64,000 nucleotides of DNA, from contig JAIQGK010000007.1 of the NCBI GenBank assembly GCA_020072645.1, positions 186,001-250,000 of the forward strand, written 5' to 3'. The notes under the pieces were generated by a model. The model saw only the letters and a list, made by a program, of their open reading frames with translations. It searched no databases and was not told the DNA's origin. This document shows positions 40,489 to 49,935 of the stretch, piece by piece. This stretch comes from Terriglobia bacterium (GTDB lineage Bacteria > Acidobacteriota > Terriglobia > Terriglobales > Acidobacteriaceae). How positions within the stretch are numbered: position 1 is the stretch's first letter; the number at the start of each line of letters is the position of its first letter. The position numbers and the translations under genes were made by a program.

Positions 40489-42153
40489 TCAACGTGACGG
40501 AAGCACAGCGTCATAGGAGATTGGCTTTAGCTGGCGTGTCAATCTTTCGCTCGCGTTTACAACAAGCTCCTGGCCCAGATCCTCTACACCGTTCAGAATC
40601 CCAGGATCCATCCAGGCATTGGGAGCAATGCTCTCAAAAGCAAACAATCGATAGCTGCCCGGTGGAACTCCTTTGAAAATGAATGCGCCACGGCTATCAG
40701 TGGGAGTAAAGCGATATGCATGTGGCGAAAGCCGCAGCTCTGCTTCCAAGGGAACAAGCACCACGGTCGCTTGCCGCGGCTGCTCCTCGTCTGCCACGAT
40801 GCCCGAAACCTGGCCGCCATTTGCGGCCAAGACAACACGCAAAGGTCCTCGCGCGCCCGCCGGGAGGTTCAACTGCCCGCCAGCGGAGCGTATATCACCG
40901 AAGCTAACGTTCTTCATCCAGATGTTTTCCGGCAAATGTTCAACTGACAGCGTCCAGGTTCCCGGCAATACTCCGGAAAGGCGAATGCTTCCGTCTGAAT
41001 TAACCGCGGCAGACGGCGGAGGACCAGGCAATAGTCCTTCGACCGGCAACAATCGCACCACAAGATTATTGGGAAGCGGCGAGCCGTCGTCCATCAACAC
41101 GGTTCCATGGGCCTCTACTGCCGGCGACATGTGGATTGGCACCTCTTCTGGAGGGACGCCTGACGTAACTTCAACGGGCACTCTGGTGGAGAATACTTGG
41201 CCGTTGCCTAACTGCGAAGCCACCAGAAAATACGATCCCGGAGCAACACGTCTTATTTCAAACTTTCCCGTAGCCGGATCCACTACGGCCGTTGACCGAT
41301 CAATGTAAGACGCGAAGCCATGATCATTGTGCGCAAGGACGACCTGGACCTGGTTTGAGTCAAACTTCATAGGACCGGAGACGCGCCCGCGCACTGTGGA
41401 TGCACGAACGCTTTGCAAGCGAAAATCAATCTGCTGAACGTCACCGCCTTCAGGTACAGGAACCGCAGTTGCTGATTCGAGATCAACTACACCGGGATAA
41501 TAAAGGGGAACATAAGCGTCCTGAACTTCAGGGACGAGCGCACCCGCTTCCATCGGGTGAGATAGCGGCGAACCTTTAGGAATGGCAAGGACAAAGTAAC
41601 GGTCGGCTGGCAGATCGTAACAACGATATTCTCCGCGATCGTTAGAACTGGCGCCGGCCACGGGGATAAGTTGCCGGATGCCGCTCGAATAACTTACGCG
41701 TAAGACCTGAATTCCGACTCCCTGTAACGGGTCGCCGTCCTGATCGAACACTCGCCCAGACAGCGCGCCCAAAGGAGTGATTCGAAACGCGAGATCGTGA
41801 AGTTCCCGGCCTGATGAAACAGTCAGTATAGTTCCCGTACCTTCCGGAACAGATGAGCCGTAACTCTGGCGGGCAAACCCTTCCCTTTCCACCCACAAAC
41901 GATATGAACCTGGCTTGAGCTCAAGATGAAAATGACCTTGAATATCCGTGTCACGACTGATGGGCGAAGCAGCCGGATCACTGCCAGACGCGATTCTGGT
42001 GTATATCACGTGTGCTCCCTTTATGGGCGTGCTCGTCAGTTTGTTTATCACTGTTCCTTCCACCAGCACTTCAGGGTCAGATGGAAGCGCCCGCAGAGAA
42101 AGAGTCATAGAGAGAACGAACAGAAGAGAGAGAGCACGCGTGAGTACAAGCAT
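40489..42153 (-). CDS. Secreted carboxypeptidase-regulatory-like (CnaB-type) protein
   Basis: A 554-aa exported protein: signal peptide 1-22, then a series of beta-sandwich repeats of the carboxypeptidase-regulatory/CnaB type. Repeats start with V(E/S)G(T/R)V-like strands: VEGTVINKLTSTPIKGAHVI near 31, LSGRVFDQDGDPLQGVGIQV near 130, VRGRVSGPMKF near 255, and VSGIVADEEQPRQATVVLV near 450. Each closes with a LPPGSYRL-like turn (KPGSYRLWVEREGF, VPPGSYRLFAFE). Such domains are abundant in Acidobacteriota surface proteins and TonB-dependent receptors. No barrel or anchor follows, so a periplasmic or extracellular role is likely. Confidence 0.8.
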   Translation of the reverse strand: MLVLTRALSLLFVLSMTLSLRALPSDPEVLVEGTVINKLTSTPIKGAHVIYTRIASGSDPAASPISRDTDIQGHFHLELKPGSYRLWVEREGFARQSYGSSVPEGTGTILTVSSGRELHDLAFRITPLGALSGRVFDQDGDPLQGVGIQVLRVSYSSGIRQLIPVAGASSNDRGEYRCYDLPADRYFVLAIPKGSPLSHPMEAGALVPEVQDAYVPLYYPGVVDLESATAVPVPEGGDVQQIDFRLQSVRASTVRGRVSGPMKFDSNQVQVVLAHNDHGFASYIDRSTAVVDPATGKFEIRRVAPGSYFLVASQLGNGQVFSTRVPVEVTSGVPPEEVPIHMSPAVEAHGTVLMDDGSPLPNNLVVRLLPVEGLLPGPPPSAAVNSDGSIRLSGVLPGTWTLSVEHLPENIWMKNVSFGDIRSAGGQLNLPAGARGPLRVVLAANGGQVSGIVADEEQPRQATVVLVPLEAELRLSPHAYRFTPTDSRGAFIFKGVPPGSYRLFAFESIAPNAWMDPGILNGVEDLGQELVVNASERLTRQLKPISYDAVLPSR

Positions 42154-42571
42154 CTTGGAAAATCCCGCGCCATTATAAAGCGGCTACAACTGATGTGAGA
42201 CATTCCATGTAACTTCATTGCAGATTCCGAATGGATTGAGCACTACGAGCTTTTGACCCGCTCTGCCGCAGCCGCTATACTGTCAGCGCGCTAACATCCA
42301 CAACAAATTAGACGATTGCAACGCCGCGAAGCGCGCCTGCCTTACCCGGCAGGAAGTCCACGATTCGAGCTCGTCATCGCCGCCACGACGCTGCAAACCA
42401 TCTTTCCACGGGTCCGAATGCAGGCTGGACCGCTTGCGTCGCGGATTTCAGTGCCTTTCGAGCGGTGACAAAACGATACCTGGAGCGTCTCTTCAATAGC
42501 AAATACCATTTCAGGATACTATTTGTTCATAGTTTCGAAACTTATCCGGCATATTTACGTATCAATGAGGT
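42154..42571. other. Intergenic region with nothing recognisable
   Basis: 418 bp between a minus-strand surface-protein gene and a plus-strand ABC gene. A hairpin CCTGCC...GGCAGG near 42336 is visible. No gene, known regulatory motif or repeat was recognised. Confidence 0.3.
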
Positions 42572-43450
42572 ATGAGCATGGAACTAACCATCAAGAACCT
42601 TTCCAAGACTTATAAGAACGGCGTGAAAGCGCTGGATAACGTGTCGCTCACGATTCCGCGGGGCATGTATGGCCTGCTGGGGCCGAATGGCGCGGGCAAG
42701 TCCACCCTGATGCGGACGCTGGCCACGCTGCAGGAGCCGGACAGCGGCAGCGTCACGCTGGGCGACATCGACGTTCTCAAGCAAAAAGATGAGGTGCGCC
42801 GCCGCCTTGGCTATCTGCCGCAGGAATTTGGCGTGTACCCTCGCATTTCCGCCCAGGACATGTTGAGCCATCTGGCGCTGCTGAAAGGCATCACCAACTC
42901 ACGGGAGCGCAAAGACGTCGTGTCCGCCATGCTTCAGCGCTGCAATCTTTACGATGTCCGCAAGAAGGCGCTGACCGGGTTTTCCGGAGGCATGCGGCAG
43001 CGTTTTGGCATTGCCCAGGCGCTGCTTGGCAATCCGCAGCTGCTGATCGTGGATGAACCCACGGCGGGTCTTGATCCGGGCGAGCGCAATCGCTTCTACA
43101 ATTTGCTCGCCGAGGTTGGAGAGCAGGTCATCGTCATCCTCTCAACGCATATTGTGGAAGACGTGATGGACCTTTGCACCAACATGGCGATCATCCATGA
43201 AGGAAAAGTGCTTTATCAGGGAGAGCCGCAATCCGCGATTTCCAGATTGAATGGTCGGATCTGGCAACGTTCCATTGAAAAGGCAGAGCTGGCGCATTAC
43301 GAGCAGACCTTCCGCGTCGTCTCCAACAAGCTGGTTGGCGGGCGACCCTTCCTGCATGTCTTTGGAGAGCAGCTGCCTGGCGACGGGTTTCTGCCCATCC
43401 AGGCAGATCTGGAAGACGTTTTCTTTACAAAAATCCGGAACTGGGATTAG
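42572..43450 (+). CDS. ABC transporter ATP-binding protein
   Basis: A 292-aa ABC ATPase with Walker A GPNGAGKST, Q-loop LGYLPQEFGVYP, signature FSGGMRQRFGIAQ, Walker B LLIVDEPTAGLD and H-loop STHIVEDV. The C-terminal extension after about residue 215 is typical of ATPases paired with a separate permease of the drug or ABC-2 type. GAGG precedes the ATG. It stops 9 bp before a permease-peptidase fusion gene, its membrane partner. Together they are probably an exporter linked to peptide processing; the substrate is unknown. Confidence 0.9.
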   Translation: MSMELTIKNLSKTYKNGVKALDNVSLTIPRGMYGLLGPNGAGKSTLMRTLATLQEPDSGSVTLGDIDVLKQKDEVRRRLGYLPQEFGVYPRISAQDMLSHLALLKGITNSRERKDVVSAMLQRCNLYDVRKKALTGFSGGMRQRFGIAQALLGNPQLLIVDEPTAGLDPGERNRFYNLLAEVGEQVIVILSTHIVEDVMDLCTNMAIIHEGKVLYQGEPQSAISRLNGRIWQRSIEKAELAHYEQTFRVVSNKLVGGRPFLHVFGEQLPGDGFLPIQADLEDVFFTKIRNWD

Positions 43451-43459
43451 GAGCGATCA

Positions 43460-46400
43460 ATGTTTCTACGCATAGCGCTGTTCGAAATCCGCTTCTGGCT
43501 CCGGTCCTGGATGGTCTGGATTTTCCTGTTCCTCATCGCGTTGTTGATCTTCGGCGCGGTCAGCACTGACCAGATACAGGTAGGCAACTCTTTATCCAAC
43601 ACGTACCACAACGCGCCTTATGTCATCCAGAATTTTTATTCGTTCATTGGGCTGCTCACGCTGCTGATGTCCACGGCATTTGTAACTGCGGCCGCCATTC
43701 GTGATTTCAGCCACAATACCTATCAGATTATTTTTACCACGCCCCTCAAACGTTTTGATTTTCTGATAGGCCGTTTTATTGGCGCCACTCTTATCTCGGT
43801 GATACCCATGCTGGGTGTCTCTATTGGCATACTTCTGGCCAAGTACATGCCCTGGGCCGATGCTGATCGATGGGGACGGGTGAACTGGGCCGCGCACCTG
43901 AACGGCATTGTCATTTTTGCTTTGCCCAACGCATTTTTCATGGCGGCAGTTCTTTTTGCCATCGCCGTGCTGGCCCGCAATGAGATCGTTTCGTTTGTTG
44001 CGGCTTTGATACTGCTTACTGGGTATGGTGTCGCCGGCTATCTTCTGCAGGACATTCAACATGAGCAGATCGCCGCACTTCTCGATCCTTTTGGCACGCG
44101 CGCTTTTGATCTGGTCACACGTTACTGGACGGTCGCGGACAAAAACAGTCTCTCGATTGGGCTTCAGGGGCTGTTGTTCTGGAATCGCCTGCTTTGGGTC
44201 GGCGTTGGCTGCCTGACTTTTGCCGCAGCCTATTTTCGTTTCAGCTTTGCTGAAAGAAGCACCAAGCCCCGTCCCATTGAAGCCGATACTGAAGAAGCTA
44301 TCCAACCGGTCGCGATTGCTCTGCCCCGCCCGCAATTACACGATGCGCCGTGGGCCAAATTTGTAGGCTCATTCAAGATCCACTTCCTGGGTATGGCAAG
44401 AAGCACATTCTTTGTTGTGATTGCTGTTGCATCACTCTTGAATTGCATTCCCAGCCTTGCCTTGAGCGCTACTGAAGGCTATGGCAACCAGACGCTTCCG
44501 GTCACGTATTGGATTCTCGACCTCATACGGGGCACGCTGTATCTGTTTGTGATCATCGTGATTACCTACTATGCCGGCGTGCTTGTCTGGAAAGACCGTG
44601 ATGAACGCATGGACGAAATTGCTGATTCCACGCCCGCTCCCGACTGGATTTCCTATGCCTCGCGCCTGCTCACGTTAATTTTGATGATTATGCTGATGCA
44701 GAGCGCGGCATTGCTGGGCGGCGTAATGGTACAGGCCTGGCATGGTTACCATCGCTACCAGATTGGCCTCTATTTATATGAGCTTCTGGTTCGCGATGCA
44801 TCTGGTTTTCTATTTCTGAGCGTGCTGGCTTTCCTGATCCATGTATTTTCGCCCAACAAGTACCTTGGCTATTTTTTCTATATCGCTTTTATTGCAGCCA
44901 ACGCGTTTATATGGCGGCCTTTGAATGTAGCCACCAGGCTGGTGCAGTTCGGCGCCAGGTCAGCCGAAACTTATTCAGACATGTTTGGGGAAGCGCCGTA
45001 TCGCACCGCATGGAATTGGTACACGCTTTACTGGCTCATCTTCTGCGGGGTGCTGGCGATCCTTACCGTAATGTTCTGGCCGCGCGGCAAACAGGACCGC
45101 TGGCGGGGCCGGCGTCGTAATGCTGCGTTACGGTTCCACGGTGGCTGGATTTCGGCAACACTTCTGTGCCTGGTGGCCTTTGCCTGTACGGGCGTCTGGA
45201 TCTGGTATAACACCACGGTTATCAATCGCGTTGTTGGCCCCAAGACCCTGCAGCGCCGCCAGGCCGAATACGAAAAGAGTTACAAGCAGTTTGAGAAGCA
45301 ACTGCAGCCGCGTGTCCGCAGCGTGAAGTACGCCATTGACGTCTATCCAGAGTCACGCAACATAACGATGCGTGCGGAGCAGGTAATTCAAAACCCATAT
45401 CCGCAACCGCTTACCGAAATTCACTTCACCACTGGTCCCAACTATGTGACCGACATTGATATACCGGGAGCGTCCCTCAGCAAAGACGATGAGAAGCTCT
45501 ACTATCGGATTTACAAATTCGATTCACCTCTGCAGCCCGGTGAAAGCCGCACCATGCACTTCACGGTCAAGAGCAAAAATCGCGGCTTTGAAAATGAGTT
45601 GAGCACGGTGGAACTGGTGCAGAACGGGACCTTCTTCAATAACACGATTGGCCCGGTCATTGGTTATAACTCACAACGCCAGCTCTCTGATCCAAATGAT
45701 CGAAAAAAGTTTGGATTAAAAGACATCGATCTGATGCCGGTGCTTGAGCGCAACTGCACGACTGATTGCATGGAGACATACCTGGGCGGCCATTCCGATT
45801 GGGTGGATGTGCAGACGGTCATTAGCACTTCACCCGACCAGTTGGCAATTGCCCCGGGTTCGCTCCTGCGGGAATGGCAGGAGAATGGCCGCCGCTATTT
45901 TGAATACAAGCTCGATCACCAGTCGATGAACTTTTATTCCTTCATGTCTGCCCGCTATGAGGTGGCGCGGGAGGAATGGAATGGAATCAAGCTTGAGGTG
46001 TATTACGACCGGCAACATCCGTGGAACGTCCCGCGAATGATGAATTCGCTCAAGAAATCGCTGGATTATTACACAAAAAACTTCGGTCCTTATTACCATA
46101 AGGAAGCCCGCATTATTGAGTTTCCTCGCGTTGCCCGTTTTGCCCAGGCTTTCCCCGGCACCATGCCGTATTCAGAGGCCATCGGTTTTATCGCCAACAT
46201 CAACAAGCCCGACGATATCGATTTTGTCTTTTATGTGGTCGCGCATGAAATGGGCCATCAGTGGTGGGCGCACCAGGTGATTGGCGCGGATATGGAAGGA
46301 GCTACGCTGCTTTCTGAAACCCTGGCGCAGTATTCCGCGCTGATGGTGATGGAAAAAGAATATGGCCGCGACACGATGCGCAAATTCCTTAAGTATGAGA

Positions 46401-47041
46401 TGGACAATTATCTGCGCTCCCGGGGCGCGGAACGGTTAAAGGAGCGCCCTTTGCTGACGGTGGAGGCGAACCAGGGATACATTCACTATCGCAAAGGAAG
46501 CGTGGTGTTGTATTACCTCAAGGAGATGATTGGCGAAGAAGCGGTCAACCGGGCGTTGCGCAAAGTGATCCAGCAGTATGCGTATGCGCAGCCGCCTTAT
46601 CCCACGTCACATGCGCTGGTGGATGCATTACAAGAGCAAACGCCACCGCAGTTGCAATATTTGATCAAGGACCTGTTTGAAGACATCACTATTTTTTCCA
46701 ACCGTACGCTTGACGCTACAGCCCATTCACGCGCCGACGGTAAGTATGACGTGACGATAAAAGTGGAAGCACGCAAATACAAAGCTGACGCAAAGGGAAA
46801 TGAGACCGAAGTCCCGATCAACGACTACATCGACATTGGCGCATTCGCCAAGCCTGCCAAGGGCAAAAAGTATGGTGACACGCTTTATCGCGAACGAGAG
46901 CACATCACGCAAACTGCCGCGACTTTTACATTTGTGACGAACTCGCTGCCGGAAAAAGCCGGAATAGACCCGTTCGCCTTGCTGATAGACCGTGTGCCGG
47001 ATGACAACACAAAGACTGTGAGCCTGGTAGGCGGCAAATGA
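43460..47041 (+). CDS. ABC-2 type permease fused to M1 family zinc aminopeptidase
   Basis: A 1193-aa fusion. The N-terminal half (about 1-580) has a dozen hydrophobic helices in two groups, as in an ABC-2 permease. The C-terminal half (about 620-1193) is an M1 metallopeptidase: HEMGHQWW at residues 929-936 with zinc ligands His929 and His933 and catalytic Glu930, and the third ligand Glu in SETLAQYSALMVMEKEYG. AGGAG lies before the ATG, 9 bp after the ATPase gene. Export and peptide trimming are linked in one polypeptide, with the peptidase predicted on the outer face. Such fusions are known in Acidobacteriota and Bacteroidota. Confidence 0.88.
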   Translation: MFLRIALFEIRFWLRSWMVWIFLFLIALLIFGAVSTDQIQVGNSLSNTYHNAPYVIQNFYSFIGLLTLLMSTAFVTAAAIRDFSHNTYQIIFTTPLKRFDFLIGRFIGATLISVIPMLGVSIGILLAKYMPWADADRWGRVNWAAHLNGIVIFALPNAFFMAAVLFAIAVLARNEIVSFVAALILLTGYGVAGYLLQDIQHEQIAALLDPFGTRAFDLVTRYWTVADKNSLSIGLQGLLFWNRLLWVGVGCLTFAAAYFRFSFAERSTKPRPIEADTEEAIQPVAIALPRPQLHDAPWAKFVGSFKIHFLGMARSTFFVVIAVASLLNCIPSLALSATEGYGNQTLPVTYWILDLIRGTLYLFVIIVITYYAGVLVWKDRDERMDEIADSTPAPDWISYASRLLTLILMIMLMQSAALLGGVMVQAWHGYHRYQIGLYLYELLVRDASGFLFLSVLAFLIHVFSPNKYLGYFFYIAFIAANAFIWRPLNVATRLVQFGARSAETYSDMFGEAPYRTAWNWYTLYWLIFCGVLAILTVMFWPRGKQDRWRGRRRNAALRFHGGWISATLLCLVAFACTGVWIWYNTTVINRVVGPKTLQRRQAEYEKSYKQFEKQLQPRVRSVKYAIDVYPESRNITMRAEQVIQNPYPQPLTEIHFTTGPNYVTDIDIPGASLSKDDEKLYYRIYKFDSPLQPGESRTMHFTVKSKNRGFENELSTVELVQNGTFFNNTIGPVIGYNSQRQLSDPNDRKKFGLKDIDLMPVLERNCTTDCMETYLGGHSDWVDVQTVISTSPDQLAIAPGSLLREWQENGRRYFEYKLDHQSMNFYSFMSARYEVAREEWNGIKLEVYYDRQHPWNVPRMMNSLKKSLDYYTKNFGPYYHKEARIIEFPRVARFAQAFPGTMPYSEAIGFIANINKPDDIDFVFYVVAHEMGHQWWAHQVIGADMEGATLLSETLAQYSALMVMEKEYGRDTMRKFLKYEMDNYLRSRGAERLKERPLLTVEANQGYIHYRKGSVVLYYLKEMIGEEAVNRALRKVIQQYAYAQPPYPTSHALVDALQEQTPPQLQYLIKDLFEDITIFSNRTLDATAHSRADGKYDVTIKVEARKYKADAKGNETEVPINDYIDIGAFAKPAKGKKYGDTLYREREHITQTAATFTFVTNSLPEKAGIDPFALLIDRVPDDNTKTVSLVGGK

Positions 47042-47203
47042 CAGCGGTAGTGGGTTCGAAGCGACCAGCTAGTCAGGACACGGATCGGTGTTTTCGGCCT
47101 GGCTGCCACCGGCTTTCGGCAGCCCTGGCGCGCAGAAATTCCCGATCTTTTGCGAATCGTTATCGGCCTTTTTTAATTTGGTATAAATTTCATCGCACGG
47201 CCA

Positions 47204-47455
47204 TTAACTACTTCGCTGCGATGGCCGTAAAAAGTCCGGCTTGGGCGGCGAACAGACAGATTCAAACCATCTGCTAATGTAAACCTGAGCATGGGCCTCT
47301 CCGCAATAGTGCCTCGCGCCCGCTGCATTGGCCGCCTCGGAATCCCATTTGATGACAGTCAGGGTCGAGTTTCCGCATTGAATCACAAACCAGTGCTTGG
47401 GATCGGTCGTTTCCCTCCCGCAGATTTCACAACGGAATTCTCTTATTGAGGTCAT
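47204..47455 (-). CDS. Small Cys/His-rich protein, probable zinc-binding
   Basis: An 83-aa protein beginning MTSIREFRCEICGRETT, a Cys-x2-Cys pair at residues 9-12, with a second cluster HYCGEAHAQVYISRW that supplies Cys and His. The hydrophobic core between them (WFVIQCGNSTLTVIKW) and these paired ligands look like a small treble-clef or zinc-ribbon protein. The ribosome binding site is poor. I have no function for it. It lies alone between the permease-peptidase gene and the membrane protein gene. Confidence 0.5.
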   Translation of the reverse strand: MTSIREFRCEICGRETTDPKHWFVIQCGNSTLTVIKWDSEAANAAGARHYCGEAHAQVYISRWFESVCSPPKPDFLRPSQRSS

Positions 47456-47590
47456 AGCTTGTTATTGTAAGCTGCCGGCCGGATTTATTTGCGCGCAAGA
47501 TGAACAGATCCGTGGCTGGCTTTTCGGCAAGTCAGACAAACGCGCTTCTGAACCAGTGGGCGGATGGCTAGAAGAAGGGTTGGTCAAAAT

Positions 47591-48826
47591 TTACCCAAGC
47601 GGAAGCAGGTTCTTCGATACAAGCCAATCGAAAATGGCCTTACCCACCGGATACGCCACAGCACTTAGTACCGGAATAATGTAAGCGGTGAGGAACTTGC
47701 GCAGTGTACCTGCATCAAAAGGCCAGACCGGGAGTTCGTCAATAATAGCGCCGATCCTTCGAAGGCGGTCAATGAGCTCTTCGTCCTCTTTTGCAATTAT
47801 TCCTGCTGGCAGTTTTTGGCGGAGCCTCTCCAATTCAATACGAAGTCGTTGTGCAACTTCTCCCATGAGCAGATTTTTTGTTTGCAACATGCCGGCACGG
47901 AACGGCAGTAGCGGGCCGATGAAGACCAGCGGGCCAAACAGCAAGTAAGCCGCTACTGCCGCGGCAATCAACGAGGCGAGATAGCCCGGCACGTTAAAAT
48001 AATGGAAAGAGACAATAATCAGCAGCACAACATTGATCCCAAAAAAGGTAAGAACGTACTGATTGCGCATGCCAATCCGTCCGACTGACCGCAGCCCTCC
48101 ACACCGGTCCGGGTGAAAAGGCAGGAGATGGAGCTCCGCTTTGGATACCACGTCTTTGAGGAAAAAGAAAAAACCGAGGCAGCGAATGATAAAGAGCGGC
48201 ACAAACGCGTAGCAGAAAGCACAGCACACCAGGAACACGTATCCAACCGAGACCAGTTTGCCATCCGGCCCAGCCCAGAAACCCACGGGGGCTTGCACAT
48301 ACACCTTGTAATTCCACCAGGCAATTGTGATTCCGGTAAGAATGCCGATTACCTGAGCCGCTACATTGATAGCGCGAAATCTCCGCTCCCAGCGAGTTCT
48401 AAGGCCCTGAGCGGCATCTCGTGACATGATCAACACTTTTTCCAGTTGCACCTGCCGGAGCGCCGAGGTAAGCACTTCCTGGTCCGTCACTATGATCCCG
48501 ATCAAGACCGGAAATGAAACCAGGAACATGAAGGCCACATTCACATCGTAAAGAAAGGGCAGATGCAGTGACATTGACGGCTTCGCCAAAGGAAGACCGC
48601 TGGCCACCGCAGCCAGATACATCGGAACGTAGGTTAGCAATATGATCGTCAGGTAAACTCTAATTCCCACGGGCGATTGCCCATCTTGCCCCCCTGCGAA
48701 GTATCTGGCGAGGCGATGTGGAATGGATCCTGAAGTGGTCTCCAGGCTAAACGGGGCGCTCCCTGCTTTTGCGTAGTTGGGTTCCAGAACAGCGGATTTT
48801 GCAGCGATGCCGGATTTAGATGCCAT
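47591..48826 (-). CDS. Integral membrane protein of unknown function
   Basis: About 411 aa starting at ATG 48826; a GTG 36 bp upstream is an alternative. About seven hydrophobic helices are visible, grouped at about 60-130 and 150-330, with the tails in the cytoplasm. No catalytic motif was recognised, and the pattern does not match a known transporter family by eye. A charged amphipathic region (GEVAQRLRIELERLRQKLP) separates the last helix pair. The neighbouring genes give no clue to its role. Confidence 0.65.
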   Translation of the reverse strand: MASKSGIAAKSAVLEPNYAKAGSAPFSLETTSGSIPHRLARYFAGGQDGQSPVGIRVYLTIILLTYVPMYLAAVASGLPLAKPSMSLHLPFLYDVNVAFMFLVSFPVLIGIIVTDQEVLTSALRQVQLEKVLIMSRDAAQGLRTRWERRFRAINVAAQVIGILTGITIAWWNYKVYVQAPVGFWAGPDGKLVSVGYVFLVCCAFCYAFVPLFIIRCLGFFFFLKDVVSKAELHLLPFHPDRCGGLRSVGRIGMRNQYVLTFFGINVVLLIIVSFHYFNVPGYLASLIAAAVAAYLLFGPLVFIGPLLPFRAGMLQTKNLLMGEVAQRLRIELERLRQKLPAGIIAKEDEELIDRLRRIGAIIDELPVWPFDAGTLRKFLTAYIIPVLSAVAYPVGKAIFDWLVSKNLLPLG

Positions 48827-48980
48827 TTGAAGCCGACTTTCTAAGAGTTGTGCTAATGGCACCTTTCAGAAGGGACGATTAGCCAGGGGAGTGGGGTACA
48901 CCATTGACATTTAGCAGGTCGTTGAGGAGATGTCCGTGATCTTCGTCACTCATTCTTGACCCGTTCGACCGCTCAAATTC

Positions 48981-48995
48981 ATTAGAAATTCTAAT
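48981..48995. promoter_or_regulatory. Palindrome upstream of the small exported protein gene
   Basis: ATTAGAAATTCTAAT is a perfect 15-bp palindrome; an imperfect relative (ATTA...TTCTAAT) lies at 49001-49017. The pair sits 61-97 bp before the downstream start, which suggests an operator for an unknown regulator. Confidence 0.35.
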
Positions 48996-49077
48996 CTTGC
49001 ATTAAGGATCTTCTAATGCCAATTGAGCAGACTTGTACATCGCCAAAATGCTGTTTGGCGACTTGTGTAACAACACT

Positions 49078-49401
49078 ATGAAACCGCTGTTCATCAGATA
49101 TCTTCGTGGCGCCGTACTTGGCATGATGCTGCTGCTTTCAGGCATGGCCGGTATGGTGTGTTTTTCCTACGATGCGGACGGCGACGACAGCACGCCTCCG
49201 GTGACGGTTGAGTTCAACGGTGTTGTTCCCAGCAAAAAAGGTATCCAGGTTTCCAGTCCGCGTTCGAGCACTGTTGCCCAGCACGTTGGCAACGTTCAGC
49301 CTGCTTCCACCGAACTTCTGGCATCTGTAAATTACCTTTCCATTCCGGCCACGGATATGGACAAGGGATCTCCGCAACTTGTTGTTCCGCTCAGGCGCTA
49401 A
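49078..49401 (+). CDS. Small exported protein of unknown function
   Basis: A 107-aa protein starting at ATG 49078, beginning MKPLFIRYLRGAVLG with a signal-anchor helix (LGMMLLLSGMAGMVCF). The mature part is short and acidic to polar, with DADGDDSTPP and a Ser-rich stretch. The frame opens 45 bp earlier, but that start lacks a better ribosome site and would add a poor N-terminus. Function is unknown. Confidence 0.5.
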   Translation: MKPLFIRYLRGAVLGMMLLLSGMAGMVCFSYDADGDDSTPPVTVEFNGVVPSKKGIQVSSPRSSTVAQHVGNVQPASTELLASVNYLSIPATDMDKGSPQLVVPLRR

Positions 49402-49835
49402 TTCTCGTTCCAATTTCTCTTTTCGTCGTAGCTAATTCCGAAGAACGCTTGTTCCCTGCTCTATAACGGGAAAGCCAACAGAACCAGGACCCAGACAAGT
49501 ACCAACTGGACCTGAATGTTCTGAATCGGAAGCAAACGCAGAACCTGCTGCTACGACAAAACATAAGCACAACAGCACTTGGATCGCGCATTTTGGGAAT
49601 TGCAGCACTTGTCCCTGAATGATCCATGACTTGATGCCCGCCGTTTCCAGGAGAGCTCTGCATGCGACGCAGACCTGCCCCGGACACGGGTGAGCTTGTA
49701 AACCAGTGTCACTTTCAGTGAAGAACAATTTGAGGTCAGCGATTTTTTCGCCGGGGACCTCAAGAGGAGGACTCAGAGAATAGAAGCGAATTTTTTTCTC
49801 CTAAATTAAAACTTCACAAAGTCCTATTGTTGGGC
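49402..49835. other. Long leader region before the tandem surface proteins
   Basis: 434 bp without a supported gene. It contains a near-perfect inverted repeat TTGAGGTC (49730-49737) with GACCTCAA (49756-49763), enclosing GCGA...TCGC. A strong terminator hairpin follows at 49837-49863. Together these suggest a structured 5' leader, but no known riboswitch class was matched. Confidence 0.35.
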
Positions 49836-49836
49836 A

Positions 49837-49863
49837 GCCGGGCCATTAGGCCCGGCCTTTTTT
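49837..49863 (+). terminator. Terminator-like hairpin directly upstream of the first surface-protein gene
   Basis: GCCGGGCC (49837-49844) pairs perfectly with GGCCCGGC (49849-49856) across a 4-nt loop, followed by CTTTTTT. It ends 72 bp before the start of a plus-strand gene, so it either ends an upstream leader RNA or acts as an attenuator. Confidence 0.75.
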
Positions 49864-49935
49864 CCTCTGCTCTTAGCCACAACTTCCGGGGGCCAAGAGA
49901 TGCAACAAAGAACAAATAAAAACAGGAAGGTACAA

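Noticed and set aside
49680-49863. c-di-GMP (GEMM-I) riboswitch before the surface-protein gene
   Set aside because: CACAAAGTCC and CAGCCGGGCC resemble parts of the motif, but the upstream conserved half and spacing are missing.
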